From: Prostheceraeus crozeri
Lineage: Eukaryota; Platyhelminthes; Polycladida; Euryleptidae
Direction: 5' to 3'
DNA: 64,000 nucleotides
Assembly (NCBI GenBank): GCA_907163375.1
Contig: CAJQUW010000592.1
Span: 62,001-126,000 of the forward strand
The notes beneath the pieces are model-generated. The model was not told the origin of the DNA. It made no database searches and saw nothing but the letters and a program-made list of their open reading frames with translations. Both the position numbers and the translations under genes were made by a program. Positions 1-13,000 of the stretch are shown here, one piece after another. The number at the start of each line of letters is the position of its first letter. The stretch's first letter is position 1.

Positions 1-108
1 AGACTTATGAGACGCAAAGTCTATATAACAAGACTGTCGACAGATGTTGCAGGAATGTTTCGGGTCATGTTTAACTACGCGTAATTGAGCGAGGCATGTC
101 ACCTAGTG
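1..108. repeat. Partial copy of the GGTGACATGCCACGC element (full copy at 38402)
   Basis: The sequence is the reverse complement of about 38407-38560, sharing the stretch around GACTTTGCGTCTCATG and the terminal GGCATGTCACCTAGTG. It is cut by the window edge, so its far end is not seen. Confidence 0.75.
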
Positions 109-435
109 AAGAGTCGCTAATATATGAAGACTGATCGCATCTCATTTGCCAGCATGTCTTCGTGCTTTGGGTGTGGCATATTTAAAAACTTTTAAGAAAT
201 CAACTTAGAGTGGTATAAACAAACGATCCTGAAAATGAGAAATCAACCAACCGCACTTTTGAGATGATTTCTTTTATACCCATGGTCACTTGACAGACAT
301 ATTTCGTGCATAATTTTGTCAGAAAGTAAAGTGAAAACGAATTAAATGAAATATGTCTATCTGAGACAATTGCTCCATCTTCATGTGTGTATGCAACGGT
401 ACATTTATGTATTTTTATATTTTAAGAACCTAAAA
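109..435. other. Intergenic or intronic AT-rich stretch, nothing recognised
   Basis: No exon, RNA gene or repeat was identified. The receptor exon preceding 838 is not here. Confidence 0.4.
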
Positions 436-490
436 AATGGACTTCGGTTCGATTCGTAGGTCGGGCGAGTGCGGTCAGGGAATCAAGGTT
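436..490 (+). repeat. Partial tRNA-derived SINE copy
   Basis: About 48 bp, including GGTTCGATTC (box B-like) and GGGCGAGTGCGGTCAGGG, repeat almost exactly at 608-656. It appears to be a truncated copy of the SINE at 556-745. Confidence 0.5.
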
Positions 491-555
491 CAGATATTCA
501 ATGTACTGAGACAGACCTATGTTGTCAACCTACTGTATGTGATATGCTGACAGAC

Positions 556-745
556 CTATGCCGTCAGCGTGGTCTAGTGAAGAAGGTGAGAGCTTGTCTC
601 CACTGCGGATTTCGGTTCGATTCATAGGTCGGGCGAGTGCGGTCAGGGAATCAAGGGTGTTGGTGTCTTGTATTGACTTAGTGGTTGTCATTCTCTTCAG
701 ATGCTTGATTTGTACTTCACTTACTATTCCTTGTCGGCAGTAATG
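556..745 (+). repeat. Probable tRNA-derived SINE
   Basis: The start GTCAGCGTGGTCTAGTG resembles a tRNA A box. About 40 bp later GGTTCGATTC resembles a B box, followed by GGTCGGGCGAGTGCGGTCAG. The order and spacing fit a pol III promoter head of a tRNA-derived SINE. The tail end is not clear. Confidence 0.5.
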
Positions 746-837
746 AGTGTTGGCTATTCTGATTCAATTCGTTGACGTCCAACCATCTAAGTGTAATTAA
801 GTTTTGTTGAAATATTGTAGTACGTCTTGTATTTCAG

Positions 838-1008
838 ATTGGATTCTCTACAACAGCTCCTCTTTTATCAAACAAAGTTCGTCATCCGCTGTTCATGCGA
901 ACGTGTCCCATGAAAACGTTGAACAATGAAGCAGTGATCAGCATTCTTCAGTTATACCGCTGGCAAATCATCTCAGCGGTCACTGGAGATGATATTTATA
1001 CATTTGAA
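838..1008 (+). CDS. Receptor exon 1 in window: flytrap domain, GFSTTAPLLSN segment
   Basis: The acceptor TTTCAG ends at 837 and the donor GTAAGT starts at 1009. The 57 codons begin IGFSTTAPLLSNK and include PLFMRTCPMKTLNN. This matches the GABA-B segment that reads YGSSSPALSNRQRFP...FRTHPSATLHN in vertebrate GABBR1. The GABA-contacting His of the FRTHP motif is Cys here (RTCP). Both flanking introns are phase 0. Earlier exons must lie upstream of the window; nothing in 1-837 looks like one. Confidence 0.9.
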
Positions 1009-4000
1009 GTAAGTTTTATTAGTCTGAAGACAAGGCGATCAGGGACTACACTTATAGTTGTAAGGGTTTCCTTATACCTAAATTTTCCTGTTAAGTAGAG
1101 CGTATGAAGGTGTCCGAGAAAGACATATACATGTAGAACCTCCACCGAAGATTTGTTGGTGAGTTGACTCGAACAGATCATTCAAAGGACCCGCTGCTCG
1201 TATGGGATGGCATCCACCTTCGAAGAATTACTTAATTAATTATGGTTTCAGTTGCGTAAAAAATGCAGCAGGGTGTCTTCTTGTAGATTTATTGGTAGAC
1301 AACCTTCAAGTGCAACGTTTGCAACGCTTTTACGCTTCCTCAAAGGAACAGATTGCTTAACTTGCTTAAATCTCGTGCCTGGCAGGCGTAGAGACGACAC
1401 GCGGCACGACGCTTCTCCAGCTGACTTGGTCTGTTGTTCCGTCCGCAGCTTCATCGGGAGTGAGAAGTAGAGAACGAAAGTCTTCCAGGAGGACGTCCCG
1501 ATACCGCTATTGAGGAGTTCCCCTCGGTCTGCGACATCCCGCGGCTGACTGGTTGAAGTCCCAGGCTACTCTTGCTGGTAGCTGTGGGTTACTTCGCATG
1601 AGGTGACCGAATCAGTGAAGACGGCTTTGAGCTAGTGTCCGTTCGAGTGGCGGGAGCCTGTTGGTTGCCGCAGGTCATCATTTGATATGCGGTTAGGCCA
1701 TTGGATGTTACAAACAGTACGGAGGGCTCTAGAGTTGTAACCACTTGTCTTTTCGTTTGAGACTTGTTGAGAGGCCACGTTTCTGCACCATATAAAAGCA
1801 CTGATAGCACCACTGATGTTGGTAAGGCGACAGAGGCTTCCATAGGAACTTCATGACTGAGGAAGACAAAGTTCGTCTGCGGTTCACTTCAGGGGCCATA
1901 TCTCCTGAAGTCTCCTAGGTAGACAAATTGATCCACTATAGCAATGCTGTAATCATCAAGGATAACACTGTGTGAGGCTTCGGTATCGGCAACTCTCATT
2001 ATCCTGGTCTTTGGCTAGCTAACTTCATGTCCAAATGCGCAGAGTACTAAAATGTGCAAGTAAAATTCGTCTCATCTCATTCGATGATCATATTCAACTT
2101 GATCATAAATGCGCAAGGCAACATGTTATAGCTTGATAAATCATGTTCCTTGCTGAATGCCACTGTTCGATGTCTGCAGTGATTGCTGCTACGTGCATGT
2201 CAATACATGTTGTCTCGCGCATAAAATTGTAGCTCGATGAAGGCAGCTGCTATCCAATCTGGCAACCCAGCAACAAGTCTCCAGCGGCTCCGTTCTCTCA
2301 TACTCCTTTGTCTATCCAACAGCATGCATTAAAACCACTGAGCGTCTGATGTAACGTAGTTAATGCATGGGAATTTCCAGCTCTACCGCTTAGTTTCAAT
2401 ATCTTGTATTCCTCAGTGTGATCAATCAGTCTACAAACAGACTCCTACGCTTCCATTGACAATGTCACGCCTCTACTGACATACAGATCTGTATTTGCTT
2501 GTACTCGTACATGCACACTATGTAGGGTCATTTCTGTATACGCATTGCGAGATATTGTTAAACGCAAGATAGCACAAAATGTGCAGAAATGTTGAACTTT
2601 TGGACTTTATATTGAAGCCTAGAGCGAGTCAAATTTGAATCATTTAGTAATAAAATGTAGATAGCTAGCAACGCAAACATAGTGAAACAAATTATGAGTG
2701 AAATCTTGAAAAGCATCTGATTTTGTCAATTTCTGTAAATAGAATAGACCAAATTCGGAATAATGTCTTGTTTTAGTGACTTGTCTGGACTCATTCGAAT
2801 GCTTGTAACACATGGAATGTGAATAATTGTGCTCATTATTTAGCAATTAGAAAAGTCAACAATTATATGGTATCTGCAGTTGTATATTTCGTCATCCTGT
2901 AGGATTCTCCTCTCCCACTCTCCAACAGGTCGCTCAATGTGTAAGCAAGCATTAGTAGGTTACAGAACGAGTGATTGATCGAGTTCTGTAGCATAATTGT
3001 TGTACATTGTTTTGCGCTAGCCGTGTCTGCAAGTGATTTAGAAACCTCCAAGACCTTTATTGTCTTAACAATAAAGAACAGATGCCAGATGTCTGTAGAT
3101 TGAATAGCACAAACATGTATGCAGGCGCATAGATATCTGAGTGCTAAGAAAAGAGATTGTGAGTGTCAAGTAATCAACGGCGTCTCAATTAAACAACTAC
3201 CTTTAAATAACTACAATCAGGTGATATTGAATATTTCCACATTTGACTTAAAATTGACAGTTTTTCGACAAAGAGTGGCTGCTGTTGAGTAAAATTGGCT
3301 CTTATTGTTCTGATTAGCGCCGTTGATGTACTGGTAAACATGCATCCCAATGTAAATTTGCTGAAGTAGACATGGATATTTGACATAACTGTTCAATAGA
3401 TCATAGATATATAGCAATAAGAAAAATAGTGAAATGCCAGATATCGAAGTTACCAGATATCTGTGCACAGCTAAGGTGCTTGGTAGTGTTGGAAGTAACA
3501 CATCTTTGACCGGCATAGGACTGTAACACATGTTTGACATTGCATCAGTCCTTCATTTACAATAGAAGAATCCATGTGGTCACAAAAAGAAAAATGATGG
3601 CTTGCAAGTAATTTGCTGTCACATTACTTGCTGATGGTGTATCTGCAAGCGATTTGCAGATCGAGTTGGAAGAAGTGAAAACAACACTATAACAGCATAT
3701 GCAAAGTCAGTGTACACCAATTGTATACAATGTATACCAATGACCAAGGCATGCATCTTCTCTCTCTCAGACACAGAAATAAACTGTTTATCTGAAGTTC
3801 GCTAGAATGGAAATTGACTCAAGGTCGCGGCACATCCGGGGGAACTAAGTTGGGGCATGAAGAACCAATTAAAAACTTAGAATTACACATGTGACTGATT
3901 CTAACCCAATGATGCAGACGTTGGCAGGTGCATCTAAGTGAAAATGTGTGCGATTTATGTGCCGTTATTGTGCATTGCATGAAGCTTAATTTCCATTCTA

Positions 4001-7000
4001 CAGGTTTTATTGTTGTCAATTTCTATGGTCTAAACCGTGATATAAAAGAAAGATAAAAGAAACAACCAAAAACTGTTCAGATATATTTTCCATTCAAGTG
4101 AGAATTCGCACCAATCAGAATGCGTCGAAACATCATTTTTGTCTAACCCTCAGAGACCTGAGGGGGGGGTCCAGTGGACACCGGAGCCACATTTTTCTAT
4201 TTCATTTTTGCGCTGACGATATATCAACCACTCAAGCCCATACAAAATCATCATTTCTGACAGTGAATCTGCATGTGATAATTCATTTCAATTGAATCAG
4301 TGGAAGTATGGCAGATAGGACAAGGGAGTCCACTGGACCCCCCCTCAGGTCTCAGAGGGTGTAGAAATTCCATCACAAAATTTTTGTAATTAGATGAAAA
4401 ATGATTTCGAACATGTCCACGATGGTGTATAAAGAGTGAAAGTCATTTATTCATTGTTTGCATCATGCTCGTAGATGTGCAATGTGTTGGAAGATCGCAA
4501 AATGTGAATATTTTGCTTTCGCACATGATCTCGCGTGACTGGTTGGCCTATATGAACAACTCGACATACATCGATGTCCGAAATGAAAGCTATCATTATA
4601 TTCATAGTTGAGCACCAAAAACTGATTGATGACAAACTTTTCACAGCAGTAATGATAAGTTTGAGATCTCCACAGCTGTTTTTGGTTCTAGAAGTACAGC
4701 AATTTTGACTCATTTTGGGTCTATTTCTGATAGCTTTGGATAAATTTGAAGGAATGTACAAATGGAAAGGATTAGCTGCATGAATTGAATCAATTTCATC
4801 AAAATCAACTATCTGAGGCTTTATGGTGACACAAAATATCGTAAAGCCGCCTCCTAGTACAAATGATGCTGTACTAAATGTGGTTGACTTACAAAATCAC
4901 CATATTTTCGCACGTGTTTACTGAGAAGGCTGAAAGTCACTCAAGGGATTCGTTATACCGACCTGCTACACGCAAACATCATTGTTTTACTTAAAATCAA
5001 CTTTCCTAATGTTTTGATATCGATTTAAGCAGGTAAACTAAGAATATGTTAAAGGGGTCCACTGGACCCCCCCCTCAGGTCTCAGAGGGTTAAATATATA
5101 GGTACGACATTGCTATGGAAATAATCTCTTTCCTGTTGTGGCAGTTTGTTACAAAATGCATTCATAAAATCAACGGTTGTTTTCCGTCTGAAGATGTGGA
5201 ATGTCATTTGAAATTGCTTAACCAAACTTATAAATGTTGAGCTGATTAGATTAATCCACATTTTGTGCAAATGTAGTTTCCAGTATTTTTGAGAGCAAAT
5301 GTTATGCGTCTCAAAGTCGATAAATTCTGGGAAATCATGATTCAAATTGCTATACGCTTGTTACAAAGATCAACAGCTTCATTATTCTGATCTCAGTCAC
5401 TGCGTCATAAAAGCTGATAAACCGGAGATGTATGATCAGATCCAACTTTAAACTAAAACTGCAGGACACTTTCAAATGATGTGTAACATTTCAAAATATA
5501 TACAAATAGTTTCGAAGTTTTGACCCTGCATAATCATAGAAATTTAGGTGGTCCTTATGAGGACTGACGAGCATTCCCAGGCAAACCAGGCAAAGTAAGC
5601 GTTTTCTACTATCAAAATACACAAATTGAAAGCTATCATAAAGCAAAGAGCGAAGGAAAACTACATATTGTCAAACACAAATCTCGACACCAGTGAGTCA
5701 CATTCTAGGTCCGTCAATAGCGGACCCTGCCACACCCATTACAATTCCAAACTTTTGTAACAAATTCATATGTTTACACAAGATATATGTGACACCACGA
5801 CGTAAATTTTTGACAAAATAACCGTTGCTAATAAGAATAATTGCAATCTTTTGTGTCCTTTCAACACCATATTGAAAATGCGAGAAAATACGTAAAATTC
5901 TAATTATTTGGCTGGCGAATCCATGAATTCCCATCCTTCGGGCGATGAGGCTATAATATGTAGAAGTTAACAACACCACAGGAAATGAAAAATAGTTCAC
6001 TTTATGATATACTGACGTGTGTAAGCAATTTAAAACAATATTGATTTTAACATCTAAATATTCAGTGAATTCTTTGAAAGTCATGAACAGAAATAAGCAA
6101 TTACTATTTGAGAACGTTGCTAAATAACAGGACGTATAAATAACAAGCTCAGGTCTCTGAGGGTTAATCATCTAGCACCTGTGGTCTCAGTCATCATCAT
6201 TCTCATTTATGAACAATTTAATTCACAACATGAGTACCAAATGCGGCACATGACGCCAAAAGTCTGCCAATTAACTTCAAATTGTCTTTTATTTTCGACA
6301 GACTTACAATCAGTTTCGGAGTTTAGTTGAAAGCAACACGAACTTCTCAATTGCCGTTTCCACAACGTTCAAAGGAAATGCGAGAGTTCAGCTGGATCAT
6401 TTGAAGCAGGCCGATCCTCGCATTCTCATTGGATTTCCACCCTACTCCTCTACAGCGGCCTGGCACTTTTCTTGTGATGTAAGTATCTGCACCTGAATGG
6501 AGCAAATTTTTACCGAATATTGGCTACAAGCACATTATTACATTGTTTAAACGTGTCTCTTTCCTAGAAGTGCAAACTGAATCAAAACGATGTCACAAAC
6601 AGGAACTTTCTAAGTGGGCAAAAAGAAATGTTCTATGCCTTGCAGAGATAGGAAAAATAGTCGTTCGTCGCTTGCGGATTGCTGTAAATTCCTTCAAAAT
6701 GGTCTGATCGCCACGATTCCTTCAACTTCGAAGAATTCAGATCATTGCGCAAAAGTTCTCTCGATAATGTTGGGCCCTTTCGATCATTATTAAAAAAGGT
6801 AGCAGGCGCACGAAAACGTTCACAAACTTCTCTGTAGAACTTGACATCGATTGTGTCTCTTTGTTGTGTGATCCGGTTGATAACAGTCACTGAAAGTTCG
6901 CACAATTTGTTGAACTGGTTGCTCATTGTTTGATTGCTATGGTAGTTTGTCAGCAGATTGTGCCATTTCATTAACGTTGCATGTTCCAATGTTTCCTTTC

Positions 7001-10000
7001 TAGTCAAACGGAAGAAGAGACGACCTGTCTAATTCTGTGGCTACTAAATCAACTTTATGACTGCTGTTTACGAGGCACTGACTTTCAATGACCCTATATT
7101 AGCAGCGTAATTTTGTTCGCTGTCGTCTAGCAGTGTGCACGTTTGGAGATTTCATTATCTGTTATTCAAGTTCAGGGGTTGGAAAAATTAATTGTCTCAT
7201 TTTTGCTGACAATCAATTGATTTAATTGAATCACATGAGAAATCAATAAATTGCAATTAATTGACAATTAATTTTTATCGCTGCCAAATTTAGGCAGATA
7301 TTCTTCCACAAAATGAATGCATTAAAACTGTTACAGACAGAATTTACCTGTAATCACATACATCAATTTTCTGCATCACTTTGTTCATTGAGCTAATTTA
7401 CAAGACAAAACCTGTGAATGCATTGTTAACAATATAAAACCATGACTGACAATTAATATTTCTTCTCTACTGTGCAAGCGTAATATTTTCCTGTTCAAAC
7501 ACGGAAACAGTGCCACTCTGGCCATCGTGAGAGTATGTGCTTCATTAGGTCTACTCGCCGCCAGTTGACCCCGCCCGTGTTTGACATTAACAAAAATCGT
7601 TTTGTTGTAAAGTTTCATCGTCTTAAATTGTTCAAAACTGAACAAGTTGCTTTGAATTGACTTTTTTAATACCCCAACAGAGGTCCCAGCTGCTCAATGC
7701 TCAAAGGCGATGAACCATCGAAGACTTAAGAATGGTGGATGACCTAGAGAGTCGTCGGCGGGCTTCTACATAGCTGCAAGCGATGATGGTCATTGATCAA
7801 TGGTCTCCATGGAGCATCAGGGGTCTCCATGGTCGAAGGAGGTTGTGACTCATGCTCCTCGGCATGAGGTAGGCCTACAATACCCACAAGTCAAGATCAA
7901 AGCCACTGCTCATTAAGTATGCGAAGAAAACGAGAATGAATCAGATTAGAGAGCATCATGGTCGATCGAGCATTTCAGGCGTATTCTCTGGTCCGAAGAA
8001 TCGGGCTTTAACCTTTAAGCACCGGATGAGCGGCGGTTATTGCACAGGCGCTCAGGAGAGGAGCTCCATTTCCAGCTGTTAGGAGGAGACGACAACACTA
8101 GTTCATTTGTTGACTCGCTTGGCGCTTCTTAGGTGGGGCTGGACTTAACCCCTATTGGTCCATCATGCTACACATGATCCTCTTCAAATGTTAAGCACTA
8201 AGGCTTTATAGGATCGAAGGGTGGTCGGGAGGACCATCCCGGGGGTCCAACACATTGCAATATTCGGGCTAGACTTCACCCTTTAGTGTACGAGATCGCA
8301 CAAGGACACTTAACAAGTGATCTCCTGCTTTTTTTCAGGATGCTTTTTTTCAGGATCGATTTAATAGGAACTTTGATATAGACACTGCTAATCAGTAATG
8401 CTTCGGAGGTCAGCGTCTGAACAGTTGTGCAGTCCCTTAATCACAAAAAGCTAAAATAATTAAATTATGAAAAGAATAAAAACCAACAAAACGATGACCA
8501 GTCGTCAACAGATACTTGCCTTGTCGCATTTCGACGTTGATTAAATCAAAATCGCTTAGATCTCCAAAAATATATTAATGGGAGTAATGAGAGACTGCGA
8601 AACCATCAAAACAGGTATTTCGCGAGAAATGGGTAAGACTTTTTGCCACCAGTGTATTTCTTGAAGCGCATGGAGCTTGGCATTACGGTAAACATAGTCT
8701 GCAACGCATCTCCAAAAATCATTCATAGTCAGATCTAAACTTTTGGGTGGCCAAAGGATATCACTACCTCATCAGTCCAACGATTTGATGGATTTTCATT
8801 GAGAATATTCCCAACAGACAGAATGAATTGTGTAGGAGCGCCATCATGTGGAAAGATATTGCGTTTTCTTTTAAGGAACAGAAGTGACACTGCTTGCAGC
8901 ATTTTTTCCCCAGTGATATTGCTAATCAAAAACATGGTGAATAATCATGGCGATAAGTGATCATTGTCATAAGCAACAGGGGGATTTCTTTGACTTTTAT
9001 TCAATGACGTGAGGGTTTGCTTCAGATTAATATAAATCGTTATTCATGCTCCCCCTGCAACTCAAAACGCTGCTTAGTCGGTTAAGGCGGTGTTATTTGA
9101 CCATCCCAGATAATCACGGCCTTCCTTCATGAAATAATCTTAAAAGGCCACTTTTTGCTGAGGTTCAGAATTTTTCAACTCTCGGACTGTTGTTATTTTC
9201 AAAGGCCTCAAGATTTTCTGATTTAGCACTCTGTTCAGGGTGAGGTTTCACATTGGAATGCAACTTTTCTCTGTGAAGTTCATGGATAACCTCCAAATGC
9301 TCCAATTAGTTCGTTAACTCATCTGAGGTCTTGCAATTACTTCAGTTGCCTGCATGGGATCCTGGAAAGAAGCTCAATATCTAAAGAGATCTTGTGCTCT
9401 AGTCGAGAGTTGTGTATGCAGGTTGAACGACCTCATCAAGCTTTTGAGAAATCAGACGTTGGACTGTTCACAATTTTCAGTTGCAACAGCATGCGAAAAA
9501 ATGTGAGCAGCTTCTCCGCTGCTGTTACTATCGTATTTCATGATGAAAACATGATGCTTAAAAAGTAGCACAACAAATGAGCTGAAAGGAGTTGTTTACA
9601 CTGGCTTCAGAAGCGATGAAATTCAAAATCATGCAGATCTACAGAAAAAGAGATGTAATATGAATGCAGCTGCTAATATTGCCCGAAAATGAATAGACCG
9701 TCAAGATCATAGACATCTGCAAAACAGGCTTGCTACATGGGCATGAAACAGCGGTGGGATCAACTGAAACACCCTGTCAGAGACGCCGGCACGAGTTTAG
9801 GGCAGGTGTTGCATCGACTTCAAGGAGGGCACTTTGGGGAACCGCACCTACGTCCCACAACCCGACTTTTCAAGTCTCAAATGCGTTGCAGGCAGGTTTT
9901 GTACAGGCCTGCCTGTAAACTTTGAATTGATATAGCTACTCCATGCTCATAAGACAACAACTAGCATGTATAGAGTAATATACCTACCTAATATACCTAC

Positions 10001-13000
10001 TCTTTGCATGTACGCAAATCGAATGAGTAAAATCACGTTGTTGTCAATTTTAACCTAAGTCTAGCACGATTATTTATATTGTTAATTTACCACACTATCT
10101 ATAATGTACGTGACACCTTTTTACTGCAAGACAAAATTAGATGGATATTATATTAAGCAACACGTTTTCTTTCTGCTTTAAAATGGCTTGCAATTATCCA
10201 GTTCATGATGCAACAGACTTTCTTTTGTCTTTCCATGCAGTGGAAAACAAGGATTCGCAGTCATATCAGTCTGATAATACTCCGATGGCAGATCTATGCT
10301 GGTAGCATGAAAATGGAAGCGTGTATTAGGCCTATTTATATGCGTTAAGTGCTTAAGTCAATTCATTTTAATGACGTAGGCCAAATGATAGCCTACATAA
10401 TTAAAATATAATTAAAATGAATGTATGCATGCAAAGTTGCATATCGTTCTGCATTATCAGTCGCTATTGATGATGGATCTGTACACATGTGCAATTTACA
10501 TGTACGGATGAAATGATTCGTTATACATTGGCGTACTTGTTGTATCAATCACTTTTTGTTCAATGTATTATTAAAATCATTATCAATCCCTCAAAAAATA
10601 TTGATCTGGTGAATATCGTGACGATGTCTTGAACATTCCGAGACAGTTTGAGAATGAACAGTTATAATTGTCAGACCAAGCATGCTCAAAATAATGTCAT
10701 TAATTCTTTGACAATGAAGATCTTCACACAGAGGTGTGGCATTGTTCACAGAAATTAATAAGAAGTATATATTCTTCATAAGGATTCTCCACTAGGGTAG
10801 TCGTTTAACTTTGGTATCTTCCGCTTCCTGGATCCTTCGAATTTTTTTGACCGTGTCGTGTCTTAATTCGAATTAATTTATCCAATTTTATCCCAATTCC
10901 AAATTTTATTTTATCCTGGAATGCCATAAATAGAAAATGTCGCGAAAACTTTGGCAAATACATTTTTTCGAAAGTCTACTGTTGACATCAAAGAATTATG
11001 TCTTTTTGTATTAGCTGTCTTCGGCTGACGTAATGCTGAATACAATATGTCACTTATATCTTCCAGACTAGCCGAAAATAAAGTCAGGAAGAATACTATA
11101 AAATAGGATTTGTCACTCATTTGAAAAATAAGAAAAACCAAAACCCCTTGAGACAGATAAAGTAGATAACTATTGAAAATGTCCTCATATTAATTGAAAT
11201 CAACTATACTCGTATCATTCATCTAATCCTCAAAATCAATCATTCTCTTCAAGCTTCTGTTTGGAAGTAAAAGTTCAATTTCAAAAGTCATTCATTCTCA
11301 AATACACCTTGTTTATGAAACTGAAGTGCTGATGGAACATTGTGAACATGTACGGCCTGCACCGATGACTTCATATTTGTTTTGCTTGGATCTGCAGCTT
11401 TCTCATCCTGCTTTCGAATATGATTTGAAATGATTGCATGAGACTCGATAGACACACTTTGTCGCCGATAAATGTTTGCATGAAATAGGACATCCAAGAA
11501 ATCTGGATAAAGTGCACTTCTCTGACTTTTCCATATTCTGGTCATGTTTGAATGCTGATTTTCAACTATTTGCAAACATATCGAATATTCCACACTTTCT
11601 GACGATTTTGCAAGTGCAAGTTCGTGGGTAGCATGACCCGATTGCATTTCTCGTCGTGTTCATGACCGGTATAATCGCGTTGACAATGACTCAGCACAAA
11701 GACAGTCAGAAAAAAGTCGTTTGACGATGTCACCAGTTCCAGCGAAACATGAGCAATCAATGCTCCACTAAGACCACTGAACACTTATGCGAACCAAGAA
11801 CTTTGTTTCAGTTGTTCTGCTGTAGTCTATTCCAGGTATAGAAGTTTCTATGGTTTTGCTGATTTCTATGCTTCCAACATAGAAATAAAGTGTTAATCTG
11901 AAGTTGGCTAGAATGGAAATTGACTCAAGGTCGCGGCACATCCGGGGGAAGTAAGTTGGGGCATGAACCACCAATTAAAAGCTTCGATTTACACATGTGA
12001 CTGATTCTAACCTAATCATACAGCCGTTGACAAGTATATCGAAGTCAAAATGCGCGCGATTTATGTGCCACTATTGTGTATTGCATGAAGCTTTACTTCC
12101 ATTCTAGAGTTTTATTGTTATCAATTTCTATGTAGTATTCTCCTCACCTTCGGCTCGGATATAGCTTATGATACTCGTAGATTCTCAGCGTTTATCTACT
12201 GAAATCAGTGTGATATCCTATACTTATCAAACGATTTATCGCTACATGACTGTTAAAATCTCTTATCGAACTGTGGTTGTATATCATGTGTTCGTTGTAT
12301 ACAAACGTTTATTTCAGGACTTAGAAATAGAACTTTGAGATTTCTGTAATCGGCTAGCCACCACCTTGTTATTTCTAGGCATAGAAATCGAATTGCTATC
12401 AATGGCATTTATCTACTGTTATTGTCCAGAAAAGTTTTACAGTCGGTTGATCCGTGGTTATGCAAAAGCACATGATTCCTTCGTGTCTTCAATACCGCGG
12501 ACAAGTACTCATCAATTGTTTCCAATGTCCATCGCTATAGATTCAACTGAAGTGTGAAGAGTGTAGCGTGGCGTCATAACACACAGTGGACTGCAGCATA
12601 ATACGCGCCTAATGTGGGTAAGCCCACATGACGAGCTTTTGAGCTGTGCTGTGACCGCGCTGTGAAAATGTTTGTATGTGTTTCAATCGGAGCGGCCACA
12701 CTAGCAGCTCCATTTTTGAACGCGAACCATCAGTCAGTAAGAGGAGCATCTCATTCTAATGCACCAATTGGAAAAATCTCGATTCCTATACATCAAGAAT
12801 ATTAACAATGTTTTACAAGCGACTTCAGATAGGGCAGACATTGTCGTTGTTCACTGAAGAGTTTCTCCGGCGGTTCATCTGCCAATTTACAGAACGTGCC
12901 ATCACGAAATGAGACTGTCTTGTTCTCTATCTGTTCACGGACTTCCAGATATCTGCAAGTCTGCAGCCTGAGACGAAGGTCATCTGCAAATTTGCCGAAC